Shown: positions 1-7,137 of the stretch, one piece after another | How the letters are laid out: each line of letters starts with the position of its first letter | Position numbering within the stretch: position 1 is the stretch's first letter | Assembly (NCBI RefSeq): GCF_000284255.1 | Contig: NC_017075.1 | Location: forward strand, 1,736,001-1,800,000 | Source of the DNA: Rubrivivax gelatinosus IL144 | GTDB lineage: Bacteria; Pseudomonadota; Gammaproteobacteria; Burkholderiales; Burkholderiaceae_C | Length of the DNA stretch: 64,000 nt | Reading direction: 5' to 3' | Notes under the pieces: model-generated | Told to the model about the DNA's origin: nothing | What the model saw: the letters and a program-made list of their open reading frames with translations, nothing else | The model's database searches: none | Program-made: the position numbers and the translations under genes

Positions 1-302
1 AGGATGCGGTCGATCAGCAGCGCCGCCTTGTCCTCGCCCAGCGCCTTGCGCAGCACCGACTTCACGTACTCGTCGGTGTCGGGCACGAGGATGTGCTCGC
101 GCTCGGCGACCTCGGTGAACTTCTCCAGGATGGTGTCGACGCGCTCGCGCGGCACGGCCTTCATCTTGGCGATCGTCTCGCCCAGGCGCTGCACTTCCTT
201 CGGGGCGAGGTGCTTGAAGACCTCGGCGGCCTCCTCCTCGCCCAGCGACATCAGCAGGATCGCGGCGTCTTCCAGCCCTTCGTCGTCCATCGGCGCAGCC
301 AT
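1..302 (-). CDS. fliG: Flagellar motor switch protein FliG (partial)
   Basis: N-terminal ~100 residues of FliG, the switch-complex protein that sits on the FliF MS ring and receives torque from MotA. Translation from the ATG at 302 gives MAAPMDDEGLEDAAILLMSL, followed by a helical domain containing EVQRLGETIAKMK, typical of the FliG N domain that binds the FliF C-terminus. The C-terminal torque-generating charged helix lies beyond the left edge of the window. A GGGAG ribosome-binding site precedes this ATG. A second in-frame ATG at 290 is possible. The start lies 12 bp after the fliF stop, so the two are one operon that continues leftwards (usually fliH, fliI, fliJ). Confidence 0.93.
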   Translation of the reverse strand, partial: MAAPMDDEGLEDAAILLMSLGEEEAAEVFKHLAPKEVQRLGETIAKMKAVPRERVDTILEKFTEVAEREHILVPDTDEYVKSVLRKALGEDKAALLIDRI

Positions 303-314
303 CGGATTCTCCCG

Positions 315-1979
315 TCAGGCGGTTTCGCCGCTGACCCAGCCGCGCACGATGTTCGCGACGGCGGCCGGGTTCTCGCGCGCCAGCTTGCGCGCGGCTTCGA
401 GCTTGTCGTTGGAGCGCGGGGCCTCCAGCGCCGGCAGCTGGTCCGGGCCCGGCAGCGCGGCGTCGCCGTCGACGAGCTCGTCGACCGTCTCGCCCTTGAG
501 CGGCTCGGGCTTGGCGGTGGCGGCCTTGATCGCCGGGCGGATCAGCGTGAAGGCGACGATCAGCGCGACGAGCACCAGCGCCGCCGGCGTCGCGCCGCTG
601 CGCAGCAGGTCCAGCACCCAGGGCTGCTGCCACAGCGGCACTTCCTCGGCCTCGGGCGCCTTCTCGACGCGGAACGGGGCGTTGACCACGCGCACCGAGT
701 CGCCGCGCTCCTTGCTGAAGCCGATGCCCTGCTCGACGAGCGAGGTCAGCTTGTCCAGCTCTTCCTGCGACAGCGGCGTGCTCGTCGGCTTGCCCTTGGA
801 GTCGGTGCCGGTGCGGTGGTTGACGACGACCGCGGCGTTCAGGCGGCGCACGATGCCGGTGGCGCCGCGCACCACGCGCACCGTCTTGTCGACTTCGTAG
901 CGCGTCTCGGCGTCGCGCTGGGCGTTGCCGCCGCTGGCGCCGCCGTTCGTGGCCTGCAGCGCTTGCGCCGTGCCGTTGATCGGCGCCGAGGCCGGCACCG
1001 GCGGCTGGTTGCTGACCGCGCCGGGCACGCCGGTGGGCGTGTTGGCGCCGGGGCGGTTGGACTCGGAGACGCGCGAGGCGCGCACCGCGGCGGCGTTCTC
1101 GCCCTGGTTGGGCTTGAACTCCTCGGAGGTCTGCTCGGTCTGCGAGAAGTCGACCTCGGCGGTGACGGTGGCGCGCAGGTTGTCGCGACCGACCACCGGC
1201 TCGAGCAGGTCGTTGACGCGGCGCAGATAGGTCGCCTCGACCTCGCGCACGTACTGCAGCTGCTGGGTGTCAAGGCCCTGGGCGCTGTTGTCCTGGTTGG
1301 ACAGCAGCGTGCCGTCGCCGTCGAGCACGCTGACCGCCTTGGCGGCGAGCTCGGGCACGCTGGAGGACACCAGGTGCACGATGCCGGCGAGCTGGGCGCG
1401 GTCCAGCGTGTGGCCCGGGCGCAGCGTCAGCACGACCGAGGCCGAGGGCTTCTGCTGCTCGCGGAAGAAACCGTTCTGGTTGGGCAGCGCCAGGTGCACG
1501 CGCGCCGTCTCCACCGACGACAGCGTCTGGATGGTGCGCGTGAGCTCGCCTTCGAGCGCACGCTGCAGGTTGATGCGTTCCTGGCCCTGGGTCTGGCCGA
1601 AGGCCGTCTTGTCCAGCAGTTCGTAGCCGGTGATCGAGCCCTTGGGCAGGCCGGCGGCGCTGAGCTTCAGGCGCAGGTCGTAGACCTGGTTGGCCGGCAC
1701 CATGATCGTGCCGCCGCCTTCGCTGAAGCGGTAGGGCACGTTCATCTGGGCCAGCTTCTCGACGATGGCGCCGCCGTCCTTCTCGCCGACGTTGGCGAAG
1801 AGCACGCGGTACTCCTCCTGCTTCAGCGACATCGCCAGCACGACGACGATGGCCAGCAGCGCGGCGATGCCGACGCCGGCCATCACCTTGGTCTTCATCG
1901 GCAAGGCCGCGAGTCGCGCCACGAATCCGGGCGGGGTCTCGGGCACGAGCGGGGGTTGCGCAACGACGGCAGTCTCCAT
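315..1979 (-). CDS. fliF: Flagellar MS-ring protein FliF
   Basis: 554 residues, the usual FliF length. FliF forms the inner-membrane MS ring that houses the export gate and carries FliG. A first transmembrane segment lies near residues 32-50 (GIAALLAIVVVLAMS) and a second near 480-500 (ALVLVALIVAFTLI), flanking the periplasmic ring-building domains. The cytoplasmic tail ends in the FliG-binding stretch (EAARKLARENPAAVANIVRGW). The region around residues 285-350 is low-complexity and Asn/Pro/Ala-rich, as in other FliF proteins. It is first in its operon and divergent from fliE across 116 bp. No unusual features were seen. Confidence 0.96.
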   Translation of the reverse strand: METAVVAQPPLVPETPPGFVARLAALPMKTKVMAGVGIAALLAIVVVLAMSLKQEEYRVLFANVGEKDGGAIVEKLAQMNVPYRFSEGGGTIMVPANQVYDLRLKLSAAGLPKGSITGYELLDKTAFGQTQGQERINLQRALEGELTRTIQTLSSVETARVHLALPNQNGFFREQQKPSASVVLTLRPGHTLDRAQLAGIVHLVSSSVPELAAKAVSVLDGDGTLLSNQDNSAQGLDTQQLQYVREVEATYLRRVNDLLEPVVGRDNLRATVTAEVDFSQTEQTSEEFKPNQGENAAAVRASRVSESNRPGANTPTGVPGAVSNQPPVPASAPINGTAQALQATNGGASGGNAQRDAETRYEVDKTVRVVRGATGIVRRLNAAVVVNHRTGTDSKGKPTSTPLSQEELDKLTSLVEQGIGFSKERGDSVRVVNAPFRVEKAPEAEEVPLWQQPWVLDLLRSGATPAALVLVALIVAFTLIRPAIKAATAKPEPLKGETVDELVDGDAALPGPDQLPALEAPRSNDKLEAARKLARENPAAVANIVRGWVSGETA

Positions 1980-2095
1980 GGCCGGCGATTCTTCGCTGGC
2001 ATGCCGGGTCGCGGTGGCGCAAGAAAACCGGCAAACACTCGCCTGTTCGCGCCTTAGGCTGCCGGACGGCGCCCCTACAGTGCGGTATCGGCACC
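1980..2095. promoter_or_regulatory. Divergent fliF/fliE promoter region
   Basis: This 116-bp gap between divergent fliF and fliE must hold both promoters. No clear sigma-28 -10 (GCCGATAA) is present, as expected for early basal-body genes activated by FlhDC with sigma-70. A near-palindromic GCCTTAGGC lies around 2051-2059. Read towards fliF it appears as GCCTAAGGC, which resembles GCCTAA-type elements in front of other transcription units in this window. Assignment as the class-2 control site is inference. Confidence 0.4.
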
Positions 2096-2431
2096 ATGGA
2101 CCTCAAACTCAAGCCCTTCGACTTCAACCAGGCGGTGGCGCGGGCCGGGCTGCGGCCCGACGGCACGCCCCTGGTCGGCAAGACCGAGGCCCCGGCGGCC
2201 GTCGGCGGCAGCAACTTCCGCTCGGCGATGGCCGAGGCGCTGCAGGACGTGAGTCGCAACCAGCTCGAAGCGCAGCGCATGCAGCGCGAGGTGGCGCTGG
2301 ACAACCCGACCGTCAGCCTCGAGGAGACGATGGTCGCGATGCAGAAGGCGCAGCTGGGCTTCCAGGCGACGCTGCAGGTGCGAAACCGGCTGGTCTCGGC
2401 TTACACCGAGATCATGAACATGCAGGTGTAG
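2096..2431 (+). CDS. fliE: Flagellar hook-basal body protein FliE
   Basis: 111 residues, normal for FliE, which joins the MS ring to the proximal rod and is an early export substrate. The C-terminal half (VSLEETMVAMQKAQLGFQAT, then LQVRNRLVSAYTEIMNMQV) is the conserved FliE domain that polymerises like rod proteins. No cleavable signal peptide, as expected for type III export. It is monocistronic here: the next plus-strand gene is far away, and a repeat lies directly after its stop. It faces the c-di-GMP enzyme gene convergently. Confidence 0.95.
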   Translation: MDLKLKPFDFNQAVARAGLRPDGTPLVGKTEAPAAVGGSNFRSAMAEALQDVSRNQLEAQRMQREVALDNPTVSLEETMVAMQKAQLGFQATLQVRNRLVSAYTEIMNMQV

Positions 2432-2520
2432 GCCCCCCCCCGTAGCGCCTTCGGCGCTCCCCCCCAGGGGGGCGACGCCGGCGGACCGGCGGAGCCGGAT
2501 CCGCGGCGTCAGCTTGACTC
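2432..2520 (+). repeat. Dispersed GC-rich intergenic repeat, copy 1
   Basis: Immediately after the fliE stop comes a C-run, then GTAGCGCCTTCGGCGCT (a small hairpin), a C-run/G-run stem, and a block containing GGAGCCGGATCCGCGGCG. The same parts in the same order, and inverted, occur between motA and motB (28203-28554). The hairpins could also terminate transcription between convergent fliE and the GGDEF/EAL gene. Similar REP-like elements are common after genes in Burkholderiales. No coding potential was recognised in 2432-2554. Confidence 0.7.
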
Positions 2521-2554
2521 GGTCGGTGCTGCCGCTTTTCTTTGTCCTCGGGAC

Positions 2555-4495
2555 TCAGACCAAGGCTTTGTCGGCGTTTTGGTTGTTCTGGTGGGGCAGG
2601 CGGTCCGGAGCGGCGGGGCGGCCGAGCAGGAAGCCTTGCAGGACGTCGCAGCCGTGGGCGGCGAGGGCCTGGCGCTGGGCTTCGGTTTCGACGCCTTCGG
2701 CGGTGACGCTCATGCCCAGGGCGTGGGCCATCGAGACGACCGAGCCGACGATGACGCCGACCTTGGCGTCGTCGGCCAGGCTCTGGGTGAACTCGCGGTC
2801 GAGCTTGACGCGGTCCAGCGGGAAGCGCCAGAGGTGCGCCAGGCTGGAGTAGCCGGTGCCGAAGTCGTCCATCGCGATGCTCACGCCCAGGCCGCGCAGC
2901 TCGCGCAGCGCGCGCAGCACGGGCTCGGTGCGCGCCATCAGCAGCGACTCGGTGATCTCCAGCTCCAGCCGCTCGGGCGCCAGGCCCGATTCGCGCAGCG
3001 CCACCGACACGAACTCGGCGATCGCGCCGTCGCGGCGGAACTGCGCCGGGCTCAGGTTGACGGCCACCGTCAGCGGCGCCGGCCAGCGGGCGGCTTCGCG
3101 GCAGGCCGCGCGCAGCACCCAGACGCCCAGGTCCTCGATCAGCCCGGTCTGCTCGGCCAGCGCGATGAAGGTGGCCGGCGGCACCCAGCCGCGCTCGGGG
3201 TGGGGCCAGCGCGCCAGGGCCTCGTAGCCGACGATGCGGCCGCTGCCGGCGTCCATCAGCGGCTGGAAGTGCAGGGCCAGCGCATTGGTGGCGAGCGCGT
3301 CGCGCAGCTCGGCGCTCAGGCGCCGGCGGCGCTGCAGCTCGTCGTCCAGGCGTGCGTCGTAGAAGCGGAAGGTGCCGCGCCCGTCGGCCTTGGCGCGCGC
3401 GAGCGCCAGGTCGGCGTGCTGCAGCAGACGGTCGGCTTCCTGGCTGTCGACGCCGTGCAGCGCGATGCCGATGCTCGCGCCGATCTCGCAGCGCCGGCCG
3501 CCGACGTCGTAGGGCTGGCGCAGCGCCTCGACGATGCGCTGCGACAGCGTCGCCAGCGCGTCGGCGTCGCCGGTGTCGGCCAGCACCGCGAACTCGTCGC
3601 TGCCCAGGCGCGCGACGAGGTCGCCGCTGCGCACCGTGGCGCGCAGCCGCGCCGCCACCTGGCGCAGCAGCGCATCGCCGGCGCCGCGGCCCAGCCATTC
3701 GTTGAACTCGCGGAAACGGTCCAGGTCCATGCACAGCACGGCGCTGTGGCCGCTGCCGCGCGCCGCGGCGCGGCGCAGCGCGGCGACGAAGCTCTCGCGG
3801 TTGAGCGCGCCGGTCAGCGGGTCGTGCTGGTCGAGGTAGTCGATGCGTGCGCGCGCGCTGCGTTCGGCCCGGGCGTAGGCGCGCCACAGCAGCAGGCCGG
3901 CCAGGCCCACGCCCAGCAGCCCGGCGAAGGTGACGCTGGCGGCGCTGACCGCCGAGCGTGTCGTCACCGCGGCGATCTCGTCGAGGTCCACGCGCACCTC
4001 GGCCACGCCCAGCAGCATGCCCTCGGCATGCACCGGCAGCCAGACCTCGGCATGCACCGCGGCGCGCTCGTCGGGCTGGCGCTCGAGTTCGACCCACTGC
4101 GCCGTCTGGCCGCGGGTCAGCTCCTGCACGCGCTGCGTGGCCAGGTCCGGCGCGGTCGCCGGCAGGCCTTCGGAGGCCAGCGAGACGCGGCCGTCCGGCG
4201 CGTAGAGGCGAAAGGCGTAGATCCCGGTCGGCCCGCGCAGCCCGGCCAGCGGCAGCAGCGCCCGCGGCGCCGGCGACGGGCCGAACAGCGATGCGGCCTG
4301 CGGCACCACCGTGCCGAGCTGCTGGGCCCAGCCGCGCGCCATGCGCGCGGCTTCCTCCTGCAGATGGCGCTCGGCGACCGCGTGCAGGCGCAGCGCCACG
4401 GCGACGATGGCGACGACGATGACGGCGAACCACAGCGCCACGGCGCGTGGCAGCGACAGGCGGGGCAGGGACGTGCGCGGCGTGGGCGTCAGCAT
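2555..4495 (-). CDS. GGDEF/EAL c-di-GMP turnover protein, membrane-bound
   Basis: 646 residues from the ATG at 4495. A transmembrane helix at ~17-37, a ~145-residue periplasmic sensor region and a second helix at ~183-205 precede a GGDEF domain (signature GSDEF at 298-302) and an EAL domain. The EAL domain has its key motifs: EAL at 425-427, AVNLSP, EITES, DDFGTGYSS at 543-551, VKLDREF and AEGVE. The phosphodiesterase is therefore probably active. The cyclase signature has Ser for the second Gly, so its activity is uncertain. The start overlaps the upstream pseudopilin gene by 7 bp, making it the last gene of the ycgR operon. Confidence 0.88.
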   Translation of the reverse strand: MLTPTPRTSLPRLSLPRAVALWFAVIVVAIVAVALRLHAVAERHLQEEAARMARGWAQQLGTVVPQAASLFGPSPAPRALLPLAGLRGPTGIYAFRLYAPDGRVSLASEGLPATAPDLATQRVQELTRGQTAQWVELERQPDERAAVHAEVWLPVHAEGMLLGVAEVRVDLDEIAAVTTRSAVSAASVTFAGLLGVGLAGLLLWRAYARAERSARARIDYLDQHDPLTGALNRESFVAALRRAAARGSGHSAVLCMDLDRFREFNEWLGRGAGDALLRQVAARLRATVRSGDLVARLGSDEFAVLADTGDADALATLSQRIVEALRQPYDVGGRRCEIGASIGIALHGVDSQEADRLLQHADLALARAKADGRGTFRFYDARLDDELQRRRRLSAELRDALATNALALHFQPLMDAGSGRIVGYEALARWPHPERGWVPPATFIALAEQTGLIEDLGVWVLRAACREAARWPAPLTVAVNLSPAQFRRDGAIAEFVSVALRESGLAPERLELEITESLLMARTEPVLRALRELRGLGVSIAMDDFGTGYSSLAHLWRFPLDRVKLDREFTQSLADDAKVGVIVGSVVSMAHALGMSVTAEGVETEAQRQALAAHGCDVLQGFLLGRPAAPDRLPHQNNQNADKALV

Positions 4496-4983
4496 GCAGG
4501 GTAACCGGGCACGGCGGCTGCGGGCGCGCAGATGCGGGCTCGGCCCAGCGGCGACAGCGATACCTGCAGGCGCTCGCCGCGTGTCGATTCGAAGAGTGCC
4601 GGCCGCGGCGTCGCCTGGGCCTGGCCGTCGGCCTCGAGCTGCGTCGGCGCCGCGTCCACGAGGCGGATGCCGCCGTGGTCGGCGGCGCGCTCGGTCTTGA
4701 GCTGGCAGGCGCGGTGGGCGTCGCAGCCGCAGCCGGGTTGGGTGGCGATCGCCCAGCACCAGCCGGCGCCGGGGCGCACCTCCAGCTGCAGCGGCTGGCC
4801 GCGGCGCGCGGCCTCGAAGCGGGCCTCGCCCAGGTCGGAAGCCAGCGTCTCGGCGGCGAAACGCAGCCGCGAGCGTTCGGCGGCGCTGCCGAAGGACGGC
4901 ACCGCCAGCGACGCGAGCAGGGCGACGATCGCGACGGCGATCATCGTCTCCAGCAGCGTGAGGCCCAGCGCGCGGTGTTTCAT
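4489..4983 (-). CDS. GspH/FimT-family pseudopilin
   Basis: 164 residues. It starts with a type III (prepilin-like) leader, MKHRALG, then LTLLETMIAVAIVALLASLAV, with Glu at mature position 5. This is the hallmark of a prepilin-peptidase substrate and is followed by the long hydrophobic N-terminal helix. The globular part has four cysteines (WCW, GCGC, HRAC) plus a C-terminal CAP...PAC pair, which may form disulfides. FimT/GspH proteins are minor pilins of type IV pili or type II secretion. Its ATG overlaps the stop of the previous pilin gene (ATGA), so translation is probably coupled. No pilus assembly genes are nearby. Confidence 0.8.
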   Translation of the reverse strand: MKHRALGLTLLETMIAVAIVALLASLAVPSFGSAAERSRLRFAAETLASDLGEARFEAARRGQPLQLEVRPGAGWCWAIATQPGCGCDAHRACQLKTERAADHGGIRLVDAAPTQLEADGQAQATPRPALFESTRGERLQVSLSPLGRARICAPAAAVPGYPAC

Positions 4984-5402
4984 CGGTTCCAGCAGCGGCG
5001 CGTCGGCCCGGTCTGGGCGAAGCCGCTGTCCACGGCCAGGGTCAGCGCGGCGCAGTCCTGGTCGGCATGCTGCGGGCCGCCGCTGGCGGGCGTCGCGCGT
5101 GCGAGGTAGCGGCCGGCGGCCTCGCGCTGCAGCGCCAGCGTGTAGTAGCCGGCTTCGCTGCGCTCGGGCAGGCGCAGCGCATCGAGCGAGTCGGCGTAGC
5201 CGCCGTGGTCGTCGCGGTAGCGTTCCTGCGCGGCCTGCAGCCGGGTCAGCGCCTGCACGGCGTCCACCCGCCGGCTCTTGCGCAGGCTGTCCTGCCAGCT
5301 GGGCACCGCCAGCCCGGCGAGGATGGCGGCCACGGCGCAGGCCGACATCACGTCGACGAGACTGAAGCCGCGCGCGTCGCGGGCGGGGGCCGAAGCGTTC
5401 AC
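4980..5402 (-). CDS. PilE-like type IV pilin-like protein
   Basis: 140 residues from a GTG at 5402 that overlaps the ycgR stop (GTGA). The leader ends ...ARDARG and mature helix FSLVDVMSACAVAAILAGLA follows. Mature position 5 is Asp rather than the near-invariant Glu, which is unusual. The body (LRKSRRVDAVQALTRLQAAQERYRDDHGGYA) matches the PilE/minor-pilin pattern that often precedes FimT genes, and a C-terminal Cys pair (QDCAAL...RRCWNR) is present. It is likely a minor pilin or pseudopilin. Start chosen for the overlap and because the leader begins directly after it. Confidence 0.75.
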   Translation of the reverse strand: MNASAPARDARGFSLVDVMSACAVAAILAGLAVPSWQDSLRKSRRVDAVQALTRLQAAQERYRDDHGGYADSLDALRLPERSEAGYYTLALQREAAGRYLARATPASGGPQHADQDCAALTLAVDSGFAQTGPTRRCWNR

Positions 5403-6157
5403 AGCGACATCAGCCGACGGCGGCGTTGCGTGAGGTCGATCCAGCGCTGCAGCAGCCGCTCGGCGCCGGGCGGCAGGGCCACCCATTCGCAGCCCAGGCG
5501 CAGGCCCTGGCCGTCGGCCGGCAGCGCGGTGACGTGGCGCAGCGCCAGCGCGAGCGTGAAGCGGGTCTCGACGTCGAGCTCGATCTGCACGTCGGCGATC
5601 TGGATGCCCGGGGCCATCGGCGGCACGTCGTGCGGCAGCAGCAGCGCGCAGCCGCCGGCGCTGATGTCGATCACGCGCAGCGCCAGCGACATCTCGGGGA
5701 TAGCCGGGTGGCGCAACCGCGCCGTCGGCGCCGTGCGGCCCTGCGGCCGCACGCGGAAGGCGCTGCGGCGCTGGAAGCGGTAGAGCGAACGCGGGATCTG
5801 GGCCTGCAGCGCGCAGGCGCGGGCGCTGCGCACCAGCAGCAGGCCCTGCAGCTCGAACTGCAGCTTGACGCTGTCGAGGTAGGCCACGGCCGTCGCCTCG
5901 TCGGCATCGACCAGGCCCTGCAGCCCGGGGTGGCCGTCGTCGGCGCTGAACGACAGCCGGTCCGAGGCCGCGTCCAGCGACCACAGCGTCGTCGTGAGCC
6001 CGATGCCGCCGGGTGCGTTCAGGTGCACCGGCACGTTGCCGTCGCAGAGCTGGCGCAGCAGCGCCTGCAGCTCGCGCGGGTGCTCGACGCGGAACTCGGC
6101 CCACCGGTCGATCGAACCGCCGTCGTCCAGATCGGCGGGGCGGGTGTCCTGGAACAT
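5399..6157 (-). CDS. ycgR: Flagellar brake protein YcgR (PilZ domain)
   Basis: 252 residues from the ATG at 6157. An N-terminal YcgR_N domain (~15-115) is followed by a PilZ domain with both c-di-GMP-binding signatures: QRRSAFRV (RRxxxR) and DISAGG (D/NxSxxG). YcgR bound to c-di-GMP acts on the motor to slow swimming. It is first in a four-gene overlapping operon with two pilin-like proteins and a c-di-GMP enzyme, which places a c-di-GMP receptor and a regulator of its ligand under shared control. It lies downstream of fliT behind a terminator-like hairpin. An in-frame TTG at 6175 is a less likely start. Confidence 0.9.
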   Translation of the reverse strand: MFQDTRPADLDDGGSIDRWAEFRVEHPRELQALLRQLCDGNVPVHLNAPGGIGLTTTLWSLDAASDRLSFSADDGHPGLQGLVDADEATAVAYLDSVKLQFELQGLLLVRSARACALQAQIPRSLYRFQRRSAFRVRPQGRTAPTARLRHPAIPEMSLALRVIDISAGGCALLLPHDVPPMAPGIQIADVQIELDVETRFTLALALRHVTALPADGQGLRLGCEWVALPPGAERLLQRWIDLTQRRRRLMSL

Positions 6158-6184
6158 CGCTGTGTCTCGCGGCAAAACGGCAAA

Positions 6185-6202
6185 CGCCGCCCGGAGGCGG
6201 CG
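6185..6202 (-). terminator. Rho-independent terminator after fliST
   Basis: A 7-bp GC stem (CGCCGCC/GGCGGCG) with a 4-nt loop, followed on the minus strand by GTTTGCCGTTTTG. It lies just after the fliT stop and before ycgR. The same stem-loop type follows the third flagellin gene. Confidence 0.65.
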
Positions 6203-6214
6203 CAGGGGTGGGCT

Positions 6215-6514
6215 TCAGTGCAGGGTCTTCTCGCGGCCTGCCAGGGTGTCGTCGAGGTCCTGCAGCCAGGGCTCGGCCAGGTGCCGGATCTCGGCGTCGT
6301 TGATGAGGATGCGCTGCATGATCCGGGACTTGGTCTTGGCCGCCTCGGCGTCGAGCGAGGCTTCGCGGGCCGCGTGCTTGAGCTGGCTGATCAGCAGCAC
6401 GCAGGCGCCCTCGAGCTTGACGACCTCGTCCCAGTTGCCGGCCTTGGCAGCCGAGAGCATGTCGGCGCTCGCCTGCTCGATGGCCTCGTAGTACTTCAGG
6501 AGGTCGGTGTTCAT
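6215..6514 (-). CDS. fliT: Flagellar chaperone FliT-like protein
   Basis: 99 residues from the ATG at 6514 (MNTDLLKYYEAIEQASADML), mostly helical. Size, helical content and position directly after fliS match FliT, the export chaperone of the cap protein FliD, which in enterics also antagonises FlhDC. A GAGGA ribosome-binding site precedes the ATG. It lies 25 bp downstream of fliS and shares its sigma-28 promoter. FliT sequences diverge strongly, so the name rests largely on synteny. Confidence 0.8.
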   Translation of the reverse strand: MNTDLLKYYEAIEQASADMLSAAKAGNWDEVVKLEGACVLLISQLKHAAREASLDAEAAKTKSRIMQRILINDAEIRHLAEPWLQDLDDTLAGREKTLH

Positions 6515-6539
6515 CTCGGGTCCTCGTGGTGGCGTCGGC

Positions 6540-6974
6540 TCAACCCCGGCCGGAGAAACCGCCGACGGTTTCGCCGATGGCGTTCCAGGCATCCTGCAGC
6601 GGCTGCATCAGGCGCTGGCATTCGTCGAGGATGGCCTCGTCGTTGCGGATGTTGGCCTGCGTCAGGCGCAGCTCCAGGTAGCCGTACAGGTCGTTCAGGT
6701 CCTGCGCCAGGCGGCCGCCGGACTTCATGTCCAGGTTCTCGCGCAGGCCTTCGCCGACGATGCGCAGCGCACGCTGGATGCCGCGGCTCTTGCGTTCGAC
6801 GTTGCCGGCGCGCATGCCGCCTCGGGCCTGGGCGACGGCGTCCATGTAGCCTTCGAACAGCATCGCCACCAGGCGGTGCGGCGTGGCCCCGCTGACGCCG
6901 GTCTCGGTACCGATGTGCCGGTAGGCGTTGGCGAACTGCTGCGGGCGGGCGTACGCGGTGGCGGTGCTGAACAT
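6540..6974 (-). CDS. fliS: Flagellin export chaperone FliS
   Basis: 144 residues from the ATG at 6974 (MFSTATAYARPQQFANAYRHI). The conserved FliS pattern is present: an N-terminal Tyr-rich cap, PHRLVAMLFEGYMDAVAQA, then helices with LDMKSGGRLAQDLNDLYGYL. FliS binds the flagellin C-terminus and keeps it monomeric before export. Upstream in-frame codons to 7046 overlap the promoter, so the shorter start is preferred. It is transcribed from its own sigma-28 promoter (7013-7039) and followed by fliT. Confidence 0.93.
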   Translation of the reverse strand: MFSTATAYARPQQFANAYRHIGTETGVSGATPHRLVAMLFEGYMDAVAQARGGMRAGNVERKSRGIQRALRIVGEGLRENLDMKSGGRLAQDLNDLYGYLELRLTQANIRNDEAILDECQRLMQPLQDAWNAIGETVGGFSGRG

Positions 6975-7012
6975 GTTGGGCTTCGAATGGGGAATCAGCG
7001 ACAGTGACGGAT

Positions 7013-7039
7013 TTATCGGCCGCCCCGGCCGGCACTTGA
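7013..7039 (-). promoter_or_regulatory. Sigma-28 promoter of fliST
   Basis: Read on the minus strand: TCAAGTGC-N11-GCCGATAA. The -10 matches the enteric FliA consensus exactly, the spacer is the consensus 11, and the -35 differs from TAAAGTTT at three positions. It ends ~39 bp before the fliS ATG. Confidence 0.88.
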
Positions 7040-7082
7040 GCCGCAAAAACGCGCTCCTGCAGCCTCTGTCCCGGCCCCAATG

Positions 7083-7124
7083 CCGACGGCCCCGCCCCGC
7101 GGGACGCGGGCACGGGGCCGTCGG
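7083..7124 (-). terminator. Hairpin after fliD
   Basis: A 12-bp perfect stem (CCGACGGCCCCG paired with CGGGGCCGTCGG) just after the fliD stop. There is no strong T-run on the minus strand, so it may act as a transcript-stabilising hairpin rather than a strict intrinsic terminator. Confidence 0.55.
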
Positions 7125-7137
7125 GCTCGGGGGGCGG

